Shown here: one piece after another, positions 11,590 through 22,806 of the stretch
Layout of the letters: every line of letters begins with the position of its first letter
Numbering within the stretch: the stretch's first letter is position 1
Source: Atherinomorus stipes
Lineage: Eukaryota > Chordata > Actinopteri > Atheriniformes > Atherinidae
Reading direction: 5' to 3'
Assembly: GCA_023101725.1 (NCBI GenBank)
Contig: JALJCO010010476.1
Coordinates: 2,297,001-2,361,000, forward strand
DNA length: 64,000 bases
Made by a program: the position numbers and the translations under genes
The notes under the pieces: model-generated
What the model was told of the DNA's origin: nothing
Database searches by the model: none
The model's input: the letters and a program-made list of their open reading frames with translations, nothing else

Positions 11590-12575
11590 TGGCAGCTGTG
11601 TAATCCCTTTAACAACCGACGGAGCTATTAAATGAACCAGCGGTGCAGCTGCAAATAGCCAATAAAGCCAGCACAATATCATCCCTATTAAACAGTAATC
11701 TCAGCAGGCTTAAGAAGTTCTCTGAAAAATGGGAGGAAAACCATAACAAAATGTAATCAAGCAAAACATGGGGATTTTCCTCAACAAAATAAGCCAAACA
11801 ATTTTCACAGTGGCCGACATGAAAGGTGTTCGGCAGCAGCACTGGAGCCTCAGAGAACTTCTCAGCCGCTTCAGGTGACCACAGTCTGCCGCCTTATCAT
11901 AAATACAGAGTCGCACAACAAAAAATGAGCCTGTCAATCGAACCAATTTATCTCCACAGATATTAGCAGAGAAAGGGAAACAGGAGAGGAAAAAAAAAAA
12001 CAACAAATTGTGCAGCTTCATTTTAAAAGTGACCAAATCGAATTCATAAGATCACAATTTGAGAGATAGAAACCAGTTTATTTCTCCTTCCTTTCACCAG
12101 CTTATGTGCTCTCTCAGATGAAAGCAGAGCAGAGAGCTGCTGCTGATGGAGCCTTTGAGCCTGGGAGAGGAGGCGACGCAGCCTCTTGAAGGGGTGCCGG
12201 GGACAGCGATAACCAGGGAGGCCGCGGGAGCTCCCTCCGCTGCTGAGGGAAGGTGTTCCAACTTATCAGAGTCTGCACACGGGGAATGATTACCCCCTCT
12301 GCCGGACTGATTACCGCTGCCTCTCTGGGTCAAAAGCAGGCTAGGATGAAAGAGACAACTGAAGCCTCCTATCCTGCCTCCAATCATCCATTAGCACTCT
12401 GAGCGAGGGGCTCGTCTACCCCACCAACCCCCTCACACCTCTCTCCAACAGGGCTGTCAGTCTGGTGCATAAGAAGTAGAGGGACATAATCACAGGCGTG
12501 ATTCTCACTCACACTGATGTCATGGAGAGCTCGGAGGGAGATGCATTTTATGGATTTGAGTATAAATGCTTCCAT
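11590..12575. promoter_or_regulatory. Strong candidate conserved non-coding cluster
   Basis: Almost 1 kb of complex, repeat-free sequence with few long A/T runs in an otherwise A/T-rich neighbourhood. Words include GCAAATAGCCAATAAAG, CTATTAAACAG, CTTATCATAAATAC and GTCAATCGAACCAATTTATC. The inner part (12110-12420) is richer in G+C. Open frames on both strands are short and lack any known domain. The texture is that of a deeply conserved enhancer cluster, which is inference. Confidence 0.4.
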
Positions 12576-13800
12576 GACATATTATTTATCTATTTATTGT
12601 AGTTTGTTTAAGAATAACCCTTATCATTTGCAAGGTGAGGCAAAGTATTTACTCTATTGATGTTCGTTTATATGCTGATCCACCCATATGAATAACAACA
12701 TGAAACATCCCTGCATAGCATAAAACAACAAAAATTGTTATATCTAAAGATGTCTTTTTGCTCGTCTTGTATATAGTAGTAAAGAAACAAAAAATCTGCT
12801 CAACATCACTTTACAATCGGCTCTGTATATTTGTAAAACATCACTAACTACACAAACAATCTGCAACAGCCTGAAACACTTCTCTTTTTGCTCCCAAGTG
12901 GCTGAGATGCTACACTTGGAGTGTCTACATTTAATGCTTTACTCTATATGCATTCCCTATCATGTTATGGATGGACAATGGGCTGGGAAAGCACAGCTGA
13001 CCAGACTCACCTCTTCCTATAACAGCACAACCCTTCAGATTAAGGTCAGTGCTCTAGCTAGTGCTACCTTTCACTTTCCAAGCCAATTGTTGGTGGAATC
13101 TCTGAAGAACAGTGTGTAAAAATTCCCCCTTCTATGCTTCCATGCACAGGTCAGTACAGGGGTCTCTACAACCCACCGAAGTAACGCCTTGTTCAGAAAC
13201 CTCAAAAGAGTAATTCCAGTGGCAAACCTGTTTGGTAATATGGAGAGCCGGGTCTCAGGAGAGCGGGTCTGTCTGTGCAAATTTGGAGCAGATGAGCAGC
13301 AGGACATTGTACTGCCTCTGTTTGTGAGCCAAAGACTGGCTGCAGGTCAGTTCCCAGGAAGGAGGAGTGGATGCTGCCTTGAATGTAGTCACAAAGCAAT
13401 AGGGCTGCAATCTCAATCCCAACATAGCAATGCCTGGTTATCAGTCGATCACAGGTCAAACAAAGAAATGGACAACAACCTTTAACTGTGTATGCGCATT
13501 GGAGTATTTAAAATCACCATGCAAATCTGGGAACACCACATAAAAAGATGTACTCCAGGAAGCTTCTTACTGCGAGCCCACCCCACTGTGAAGCAGTGCT
13601 TCCATAACTGATAACTTCTAAATCACGATTACAGCAATCCAGGAAAACCCGCACTGCTTGATGCTTATCGCAAGAGAAAGAAGCGTTTCACTGCTGCAAA
13701 TTTGACAGCACAGCATAATTTCACTTTTTTCTTTTCACATGAAAACTGCAAGTCTTGAATGCGCATTTTCTGTTTACAATTAAATATTGGCACCTGATTT
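12576..13800. other. Non-coding; moderately complex block, no recognised exon
   Basis: A/T-rich to about 12900. From 12890 to 13490 the sequence is more complex and carries overlapping short open frames on both strands (for example 13189-13485 plus). None shows a known domain or convincing splice borders. Confidence 0.3.
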
Positions 13801-13814
13801 ATATGGGTAACTTT

Positions 13815-14640
13815 TAAAATGATTAAACTGAAGTTTAAACACATGAGAATAAAAATGGAAAGGGAGCATGATCATCCCTCGGCATCATTCATATGTGAGT
13901 GCACGCTGAATGAGGTAACACATTTCTGCGGCCAATGCAAACAAAGAGGGAGATCGCGCTACAGACCTGTGGAAATGCTGTTTTCAATGATCCAAAGCAT
14001 CTTGTCTTGTCCTTTTCACATGCTTCCAATGAATTATGTATCTGAGGTGATTTATGGTATGCCAACGTTCTCCCTCTCCTTTTCCCTCAATGAGGAATCC
14101 TACATGGATTTTTCACAGGGAGCCACCTGGGAAAACCAAAATTGCTCAATTTAAGGAAGTAATTAAAACTGTGCCCAATCAATATTTATCTTTAGAGAGA
14201 CCCTGGTGGGGGTTTAGCGCCTCACCATCCCCCCCATGCCCATGTCTAGCCCTTCGTCCCTTTGCTCATCTTATTGACAGCTGTTCAGCTCCTTCAAATA
14301 AACCAGAAACAGGAGCAAGCTGTTCCCACTCAGGACTAAAAATGACATGTGATATGAATAATCAAATGACCCTCGCCTGTGAGCCAGCCAATACATACTG
14401 AACAAGTTCAGCTGATTAGGAAAAATCAATCTGGAGTCTATTTAAAAGGGGAACTTCCTCTTAATTAGTTGCCAAGTGTAAAAATGGAAATTTTAAAAAA
14501 GTCAATCTATAATTTTCTTAACAGCTAAATCGTTCACATAAAACTTTTAAAAGTCATGAATATTCAGCAGCTGAACACTCTCCTGTTCTGATACTCTTCA
14601 CTGAAATAATTAGTTTGACATTATCGTCTCACCTGTACAC
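13815..14640. promoter_or_regulatory. Candidate conserved non-coding cluster
   Basis: Repeat-poor block with 'ccaatgcaaacaaagag' (forkhead/SOX-like), 'caatcaatatttatctttag', 'cctcttaattagttgcc' and 'gaaataattagtttgac'. Several homeodomain cores lie at close spacing. Two overlapping plus-strand open frames (13819-14154 and 14054-14401) have no recognisable domain and are treated as chance. Confidence 0.35.
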
Positions 14641-16244
14641 AAGAGGAAAAAAAAGTGGAGTGCACAGGTTCCTATAATATTCAAGATTGTGTTTTCTTTC
14701 AATTAGAGTTTCTATGTACGGATATTATCTAAATTTCATTTGGCATGCCATAACAGAATTTGCAACTGACTTTGCTTTAAGCAGCGTCTTTCCTTTGGAG
14801 AAGTCATACTCATTATTGAACAATTAATTGAGGACTGATAACATGGTATAAACACAACTGAAGGTTCAGAGTACTAAAAATGCATAGTATGTAAAAATGG
14901 TAACAAATAGGTCCTTTTTCCATTAATGAATTTAAGCAGTCAAATCAATCTGAATGTTGTAATATTTTGGTTTTTGCGTTTTTTTCTTTAAAACCTTTCC
15001 CAGTATCAATGTCTGTTTGACCAAAGTAATATAAGTTTGTTACTTTGGCGTACAAATAGCAAAATGTATGCTCTCAAAATCAAACAAACAAAAAAGAATA
15101 AAAACCTGTCTCACCGCTTGCATCCATGACATGAATGCTCATTTGATTATGCATCAGACCATCATACCACCTGAGTGATCAGATGGGAAAGCATTCCAAA
15201 TGTTTCCTGAGTGTGAACTCGATATGATCAGACAGGTTAAGACCAGGTCTGAACAGGGCCTCAGAGCCAACTTTGTGTGATAAGTTAGGCTGTTTGTGTT
15301 CCTTAACCTTTTAGACATTAAGCTGAGGTGCAATGGCCTTATATCCTCATGTTAGCTGTAACACTAAAATATATCTATTTTAAGACAGAAATGTGACATA
15401 TACGTAGCATGGATCTAGTTGCTGCTTTTCAGTAAATTAATAAAATTCTGAACCTGAAACCATCTGTTATGATCTGGTATGTAATGTCGCAGATATTTCA
15501 TTAAGCTCTCAGTAAAATTGGGCCAACTTGAACAAAAAAAATGGTAAAATTCATCTTCCTTAAACCAGTCATATGCTCAATGCACAACTGATCAAAAGCT
15601 GTTCCTATTAAATACATGTATGAGGAGGTCAAGATAAGTGTGTCATCCCATAAACTGCCACCCACTGAACAATAATTAGAAATAGAAAAAAAAAAAACAA
15701 CAACAACAAAAAAAACCTCCTTCAAAGAATAACATTGCCTCTTTTAAAAAATATGAAAGTATGATTTGAAAAGTACTAATGATAACATTTGGACTTTGTA
15801 AGGGCGAAAATCAAGCAAATCCTCTGATATTTTCTGGAGAGATGGTTACTTATTCATATACAGTCGATAACCAAGTACCCAGCAATATAGGACTTTATGA
15901 AGAAAATAATCTGACATCTAGTGTTAAATTTTTCTATGTTAAAGAAGAAAGAAAATCCATACAAAAAACAATCACAGTCGCTTCATAATCTGTAAACACA
16001 CGGTTCGAAAGCAGACACTGACTGGTAAAACCAGCCTGTCTGGGAAGTGCTACTGATGGTGAAAGTATAAACAAATAAAGCTCCCCATTCTGTTGAAGCT
16101 GATTTCCCCATTCTAAATTTGTTCTCTATAAAAACAAACAAACAAACAAACAAAAAAACATAAGAAAATAAGGTGAAAAACAACAAAAACAAAAAGATGG
16201 CAGTGAAATGAAACACAATGAAATAAATAAATAACAATGAATGA
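14641..16244. other. AT-rich non-coding with simple A/C repeats
   Basis: No exon or repeat family is recognised. There is an A run with AAC units at 15689-15715, (AAAC)n at 16133-16160 and (AAAT)-like units at 16218-16260. Confidence 0.35.
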
Positions 16245-16545
16245 ATACAAATAAATAGAAAATCTGTAAATAATTTTAAATTAATTAAAATGAATATATA
16301 AAGTGAATTAATTAGATAATAACAAGTAAAATAATAATAATTATAAAAAGACCAGAAAGGATTTGTGGCAAATGTGTGACAATAAGCATCAAAGACTTAA
16401 AAGGACACAATTTCCTTAAAAAAAGAAGCATAAAGTCCCAAATGTTAATTCCATTTAAACACAATGAAATATTTACTCAGCATCAATTTCATAAGGTGAA
16501 ACAATCATGTAGAACACAGTAGCTGTGGCATGACAGTTTGGTTAG
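16245..16545. repeat. 300-bp direct duplication, copy 1
   Basis: This A/T-rich segment starts at 'atacaaataaatagaaaatc' and ends at 'catgacagtttggttag'. It recurs in the same orientation at 17090-17389. By eye the copies differ by three substitutions and a one-base gap in an A run, so the duplication is recent relative to most repeats here. The ends are not TG...CA, so the copies do not look like LTRs. Confidence 0.85.
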
Positions 16546-17089
16546 TCTTTTGGTTATCAAAACCTAAAGACAAAGTTACTCAAACTAAAGACACCAAAAA
16601 CATAAACTAAGGGCAACTGCTTGGCCTGGCAACAGTTGTCCTTAGTAACTTTGTAACTTTAACTTTGTAACTTTGTCTTTAGGTTTTGATTTCCAGGTGT
16701 TTTAGTTTGGTTAGTTGGTTTAGTTGTTAGATTCCATTTTGTTTTTTCACTGATTAGTTTGGAGTTGGGATAGCTAGGTCTTTTGTTGTTTGGTTTTGGT
16801 TACAGGTCTTAGTTTATGGTGCTGCTCGTTCCCTTTTTGGTTCCTAGCCTAGGTTTGTATTTTTCCCCATTTTTGTTTCCCTTTCAGTGTTAGGCTTTGT
16901 CTGTCTTTTTTATTTGTTCCTTTGAGCAGCATCGCTAACCCCATCTCCTTTTTCAGTTACAGTTTTCCAGGTTTTTGTTTATGCTTTAATTCACCCCTGA
17001 ACAATAAAACATCTTCACTCCACCTTTTCCATCTTAAACCAGTCTTTTGTTTGCGCCCCTAACCCCTAGCAGAGTTGGGCCGTAACAGT
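16546..17089 (+). mobile_element. Insert between the duplicated arms, LTR-like 3' half
   Basis: This 544-bp segment is unique to one side of the duplication. Its first 145 bases form an inverted repeat (perfect 24-bp arms at 16556-16579 and 16667-16690). The rest is T-rich. Near its end come CCTGAACAATAAAACATC (a polyadenylation signal), a pyrimidine-rich stretch and a terminus CCGTAACA, similar to the 3' ends of Gypsy-type solo LTRs in fish. A matching TG 5' terminus and a target duplication are not seen, so the LTR assignment is tentative. Confidence 0.45.
16556..16690. repeat. Inverted repeat with 24-bp perfect arms
   Basis: Arm 16556-16579 (ATCAAAACCTAAAGACAAAG then TTAC) pairs exactly with 16667-16690. 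The loop is 87 bases and contains a short GCCTGGC-centred hairpin and tandem AACTTTGTAACTTT units. Confidence 0.85.
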
Positions 17090-17389
17090 ATACAAATAAA
17101 TAGAAAATCTGTAAATAATTTCAAATTAATTAAAATGAATATATAAAGTGAATTAATTAGATAATAACAAGTAAAATAATAATAATTATAAAAAGACCAG
17201 AAAGGATTTGTGGCAAATGTGTGACAATAAGCATCAAAGACTTAAAAGGACACAATTTCCTTAAAAAAGAAGCATAAAGTCCCAAATGTTAATCCCATTT
17301 AGACACAATGAAATATTTACTCAGCATCAATTTCATAAGGTGAAACAATCATGTAGAACACAGTAGCTGTGGCATGACAGTTTGGTTAG
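17090..17389. repeat. 300-bp direct duplication, copy 2
   Basis: Same sequence and orientation as 16245-16545. It is followed by non-duplicated DNA beginning 'actgtcttctgag'. This is probably the continuation of the ancestral locus, because the right border of copy 1 leads instead into the insert. Confidence 0.85.
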
Positions 17390-17658
17390 ACTGTCTTCTG
17401 AGACTTCTTGCTGCAGGCACAAATCATGTCTCTGTCATTCTATATCATCAATTTTAATTATCCTCACAAGTGCTCAGTCTGCTTCAGGCAGCAGTGGGAA
17501 AGTCTGGGAGAAATTCCTCTAATCTATTTGGGATGTGAAGTGTGAGGTGAGACCTCTGTCTGTCACACCTCTCACCCCCTCCACCCCCACTCCACTGCCA
17601 CACCGCTGTGCTCAAAAGCACACAGTTGACAGGCCCATGCTTGGATGCACTCATATGT

Positions 17659-17685
17659 AAAAAAAAAAAAAAAAAAAAAAAAAAA
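17659..17685. repeat. Poly(A) run, 27 bases
   Basis: Uninterrupted A homopolymer. There is no recognisable retroposed gene upstream, so it is not called a processed-pseudogene tail. Confidence 0.9.
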
Positions 17686-18858
17686 GCATGTGTATTCATT
17701 TCACCTAATATATATAAAAAGTTTATAAATGAGTCTGTTTATCTTGTTTATCTCTGGTCGGACAAATTTCCTGCTTTACCTCTTGTGCAGTTGCAGCGCC
17801 TCACCAGGAGCCAGCCAGTAGGTCAATATAATGTAACAAAGGTTGTGTACCTCTTTGCCAATCCCCTGCTGTAACTGAACACTACAGGCATTTACTGGTC
17901 ATTATGACCGCCCCAGATCCTTCTGTTCTCAATAGCCTAGTGGGGGTCTCATGGGCCAATGCCCCCTACCCCTGCTGAGTTAGACCACCTCCATCTACAA
18001 ACAGATCACACAGACTCTATATACAGAGGTTCTCTAATTGGGCTGGACTAACCTGACACTGTGAGGATACAGTCACTCAGAGCTGGACTGACTGGTTGGA
18101 GAAGAGATAACTGGGCTTGATCCCAACACAATAAGGGTTCCTTTCAGGTTTTACTGATGTAGGGGCACACATACATCACAAATTTAAAAAAAAATCTTCT
18201 CCAAAAAGTGGAAAAGTTGCTTGTACTAATAAGGCATATTCGTTAGAAGATGGCCCGACCCCACCCATCCTTGTCACAAACCAGCAAGCTTATCATCAAG
18301 TTTGATTGGAAATCAAATCAAAATCTTTTTGATGCAGCAAACACATCAAATATCAACTACATTTAGTGGGTGATTTTTATGCACCACCGCAGAGTATACA
18401 CATGCAATCCTGTTGCAGCTCAACGGTGTGTAAGACATCATATTCAGAGGGTGTGGATAAGTGCAGATGATTGTGTATTCAGCAGTTCAATTTAAAATAG
18501 ATCAATTCCCTCCTAAACCTTAACTAAAGCTTTCTGATGCAAAATGTCAAAGCACAGAATGATTCCTCACATATTCCTTAATTTGGATAAAAGTGTCTGT
18601 TAAATGAATATAATGGAGGTACTGGGGTCCAAATCCAACCTATGCACAGGCTTTGCAGATCATATCTGCTGCCAAAGAACTGTTTACATTGGATGCATTG
18701 TTATAATGACTTTTTATCCTGGTGTCTGTTTTTGTATTATTCCTTACACTATCAAATGAGCCTAAATGAAGAATCTCAAACTGGCCACTCTCCTGCAGAT
18801 TTTAGGTACCACCTGATTCAGATTAAATGGATCTAACAGCTTGTTGTCAAGTCTAAGA
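17686..18858. other. Non-coding, no gene seen
   Basis: Mixed sequence. The 17900-18140 part is of higher complexity and could be conserved. No exon or repeat family is recognised. Confidence 0.3.
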
Positions 18859-19032
18859 CCAGTTAGTGTATAGAGGCGTAGAAAACCTGCAGGACTGGGG
18901 CCCTCAAGGACCAGGGTTCCCCATCACTATCTTTGACAATGGCCCATTCATTTGAGTCAGGTGTGTTGAAGCAGGACAACATCTAAAAAACCTTCCAGAC
19001 TGTTTCTCAAGGACAGGAGTTTGAGATCCCTG
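18859..19032. mobile_element. Degraded hAT MITE
   Basis: Contains 'aaaacctgcaggactgg', 'ccctcaaggaccagggtt' and 'gtcaggtgtgttgaagcagg', all diagnostic blocks of the abundant fish hAT MITE also found at 4957-5156 and 55775-56157. It ends in GAGATCCCTG. The flanks GTCTAAGA (18851-18858) and GTCTAAAT (19033-19040) match at six of eight bases. Two 3'-end-like blocks in tandem suggest a composite. Confidence 0.65.
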
Positions 19033-19040
19033 GTCTAAAT

Positions 19041-20867
19041 ACTTCTTTAACCGCCCAAATTTAACCAAAGTTTATCCTGTATGCCAGTCCTCTGTCACTC
19101 ATTTTGATTACATAATATTCAGCTGTGTTAGAATAGCGGTGGTATTTTATGGCATTATTTACTATACAATGACTGACGCTCAATAAGACCTTCAGTGATT
19201 GGAAATCTCTTGCACATACGTACACAATATGGTTAAATCTAATCGAGGGAAATTGCATGCATTTTTGGGGATCATTAAGTTATTAGCATCACTAGAGGGG
19301 GCAGAAAAACACTTGAAAAAAATCCCTTGGCTAATTGCAATCAATTTCTTCCTTTCAGGGAACTTCTGATGATTTCTGGTATTATGCATTTCATGGATTT
19401 TATGTAAGGCTTTGAAGAATAGAATATTTGTCCCACAGATGGGAAACCTGAATTATAGCAGCAGCATACAATCTTTAAGCAAGTCAGAAATAAACATACA
19501 AAGATAAGATACAAAGACTTGCTGCTATTAGATCTTATTCTAATAACAGCAGTCTGATAAAACATTTCTGACCATAGACAGATAATATTCTGTGGTATAC
19601 AGCAGCACCTGGACAAGTACTCTCTCCTGCACACAACCTTAGTGATAAAGTGCATGCTGAAATTGCCAATAAAAAGACATAATTAATAGAAAAAGGAGTA
19701 TAGCATATGATTGGCAACTTCTGAAAAGAGAAGCAGACAGAATGAGGAACTGATATTAAGTTCTTGCCCTGGTGAAAAATTCCTCTGGCTGCAGGGTGAA
19801 AAATAAAAGTGCTTCTCCCCTCCATAAAAAGGAAGGATGAAAGAAATAAGTTAAAGAAAATCACTGGCCAGCTTTTAGTTTCACTCTGTCAGCTGAGTGT
19901 CAGGGATTTGCTGTCATAAAGATAGTGAAGGCTCAAGAGCTGGTGCTTACCAAGAATTAATCAGTTTAGGTTTTGGTCCTGAACATAAAATGTCAGACGT
20001 TGCCTCTCAACACTTGTAGGTGATTTCTTTGAGCTGAACAACACAATAATCCCACTCTTCACTTCCACTGAAGGTCAAAGTTGGTCAGTGAGCCAAGAAA
20101 TACCATATCAGAGCTTCCTTCCTCCTCGATTGCTGCGAGTATAAATTATGGAATTAGTGTATTGATTGCCGACTGTGGCTCCAAGCAATCACTTTTACAG
20201 CCATGACAAGATTATTTTATCCTACTTTTCCTGTATTATTATGTGTTGCGTTTGAGTTATTCTACCAGCATGGGAAGTGACAGCCTGAATTTATTCAATA
20301 AAGCGGGGCAGTTAGGAAAGTCAGTGAGGCAAAAAGCAGAAGACATGGCATGAAGGAGAGAGACAGGGTTCTTGCCTGCAAGGCTGCCATCCTAAATAAA
20401 GAAAGATATTTGGCCAAATGGAGTGCTGATCAATACATTCATCCAAACACAAGCACATCATTTGTTAGGTCTTTGGTTGGTAACCTTACAGTGTTGCACA
20501 TGGGAAACTGCAGGAGTGAAAAATAGATATCATAAATTATAGATTAGGGTTAGGTTATTATAGGGTTTGCAAGGATTTTTAGCACATGAATGGCAAGTGT
20601 AGATTTTTTTTTTTAAATCAAATATAAAACACACAGGTAGCAACGATTTGCAATTAAATCCATTTGGTCATTTTTGCATCTCTTGTTGAGTTTTGAGAAG
20701 AATTAAGTGCAGGCATAGCCCCACACCTGCAGATGACTTCAAACATAGCAACATCTCAAAGGTAAAAGATTTCCAAACTCCTTAGAGTTTATAGAATATG
20801 CATTGACAGTTTTTGACAATTTCACACATTTAATATACTGTAGGGTACAGCAGGGTTTTCCAAAGCC
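19041..20867. other. AT-rich non-coding, no gene seen
   Basis: No domain, splice-bounded exon or repeat family is recognised. Overlapping minus-strand open frames near 19192-19864 are short and hydrophobic by composition, and lack a known fold. Confidence 0.3.
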
Positions 20868-20870
20868 TTA

Positions 20871-21524
20871 CACCTCCCGTCCACTGCTTCCTAGTCCCGC
20901 TCCAATCCGCTCTGCGGCGCTCCAGTCTGTCTTTCTGTCAGGTAAAACCCTCGTACACTGACTCCGCATGAGTCCGCCAGCCCCCTCTCCATACAGCCGA
21001 AAAGCAGGCAGAATTAGCGTCTCTTCATCCATGTTTTTGGGTGACAGCTTGTTGAAGTTTTGACAGGATCTGACGAGTACCTACAGTAAAGTTGCCTACT
21101 TTGTAGGGTGTATTTATATGGAACATTGAAGGTCTACACACTTTGCCCAATTTGCCCGTAATTCCCAAGTCATACAAGATGCAATATTATTTCATAAAAC
21201 GGTCTTTATTGAGATGCTACAATATGAACTATAAATTTTATACATATCAATCAGGTATTTTTGTCGTAGATGTAAAAAAAAACCAAAACTTATAAACCCG
21301 ATGTTTGCACTCAATGAGCTTTGGAACTTCCTCCAAACGGAGATGGGCGGACCGGAAAGGACCAGAAAATAGAGATGATCCATATTTTTGGCGGTGGCCG
21401 ATGGACCTGAGTGGACGTGCCGGAGCGGAGTGGAGCGCCGGCAGAGTGGTGGACTGCTTCTCATTGACTAAAATAGCTACGGATTTGTTGCGTCCAGTGG
21501 AGCAGAAGCAGTGGACAAAGGGGG
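20871..21524. mobile_element. MITE with TTA duplication, possibly PIF/Harbinger-like
   Basis: Inverted blocks match across the element: GTCCACTGCTTC at 20879-20890 with GAAGCAGTGGAC at 21505-21516 (perfect), and CTCTGCGGCGCTCCA (20910-20924) with TGGAGCGCCGGCAGAG (21431-21446, one extra base). TTA lies just outside at 20868-20870 and 21525-21527, the 3-bp duplication typical of PIF/Harbinger. The ends are GC-rich and the middle A/T-rich. No transposase is present. The superfamily call rests mainly on the TTA and is tentative. Confidence 0.55.
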
Positions 21525-21527
21525 TTA

Positions 21528-22620
21528 GACAGTAAACATATACTTCAGGAAAGGTTTTGAAAATACACAACGCACATTTTGTTTAATATTCTGATGCCCA
21601 CATGGATTACGGTCAGTTTGTTTAAACCTTAACACACTTTGCAAGTCAAGAGAACCACATGCATACACAGACTATACAAAATATATTAATGATCTTTCAA
21701 TGCTACTCTCAGTTTTGGAGACTTTTTTTTTTTACTAAAATAGTTTTTCCTCACCCCCTGCTATGAGGCTTTATTTGTTATTTCATCTGTCCATCCTGAA
21801 TTAATACTACAAACCATTTTATTTCCTGAGTGATCATGTTTGGATCATTTTATGGATCTTTAAATATTTTGATTTGTAGGTAATTTAAAACCTGTATGCC
21901 TGATATGAAGAAAAGAAAAATTATTTTCATGGCAGGAGAGACAAATGATTCTGAAGTGAAGGTGTAGGTGATGTTGAATCACCTTAAGTATGCACTCACA
22001 CATGCAATACACTACACAGTCTCATCAGAAACTGTAAAATTTGAACATTCATGGCATAAGTCTATCAGAGCGCTAACACAGAGTGACCGACAAGAAGACC
22101 TGCTCACATTCAGTTACAGTAAACAGCCCATTTAGAACTATAAACAACTTAACATGCATATGTTTGAACAGTAAGAGGAAGCCAAAGCAACTAGAGAAAT
22201 CCAGCAAGGAGAATCTAAATGTGTAATAACAGCAGCATGTCACAAAAATAGATTTTTTTTTTATCTCCTCCTGTAGATTTACCAGTTTATGTAACTACTG
22301 TATCTTGTTGCAGCAGCTGGACAAGGAAAAACAAAACAATGTTACATGGGTTCTTTGACTAATGGACCTTTTAATTTATAAGGTAATTTGTTTGGTTTTC
22401 ACCTTTTTCCAAAGCACAAAGGCTCATATGACAAAAAGCTGCATACTGAATGAACGGAGATCATCAAAAAGGCTTTTTTTTTTTTTTCTTTTTTAACTTG
22501 TCCCGTCCAGCATCGCAGCAAGCAGAATGATGATCTGGCTGCTTTATTGTGTTGAACAGATTTGCTTTGCCAAGGGAAGTTTTATGAATATAAGCAGTAC
22601 AGAAAAAAAATATATAAGAA
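21528..22620. other. AT-rich non-coding, no gene seen
   Basis: Low-complexity A/T-rich sequence with T runs near 21724 and 22474. No coding or repeat-family signal. Confidence 0.3.
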
Positions 22621-22622
22621 TA

Positions 22623-22806
22623 TTTTTTTTTTTTTTTTTTTTATTAGCACGGGCACGAAAGGGGAGGGCAATGTATGCCATCCATTTCAGTAATATCAGA
22701 AAGGAGGGGTAGTGGAGAGACGGGGAGCGACGGGGGGGGGGGGGGGAGTGGGGGGTCAGGGCCCAGGGTGTGGGGGACGCCGGGGCCCGCCCCAACCCCC
22801 CCCCCC
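22623..22806. repeat. Poly(T) run followed by G-run/C-run block
   Basis: A 20-base T run (22623-22642) is followed by purine-rich DNA, a 15-base G run (22732-22746), more G3-G6 runs, the palindromic core CGGGGCCCG (22781-22789) and an 11-base C run (22796-22806). The plus strand has at least four closely spaced G-runs, the textbook pattern for a G-quadruplex, and the C-run could fold back on the G-run. The run lengths may be unreliable in the assembly. Confidence 0.75.

Noticed and set aside
17659..17685. Processed-pseudogene poly(A) tail
   Set aside because: No reverse-transcribed gene body or target duplication is recognisable upstream.
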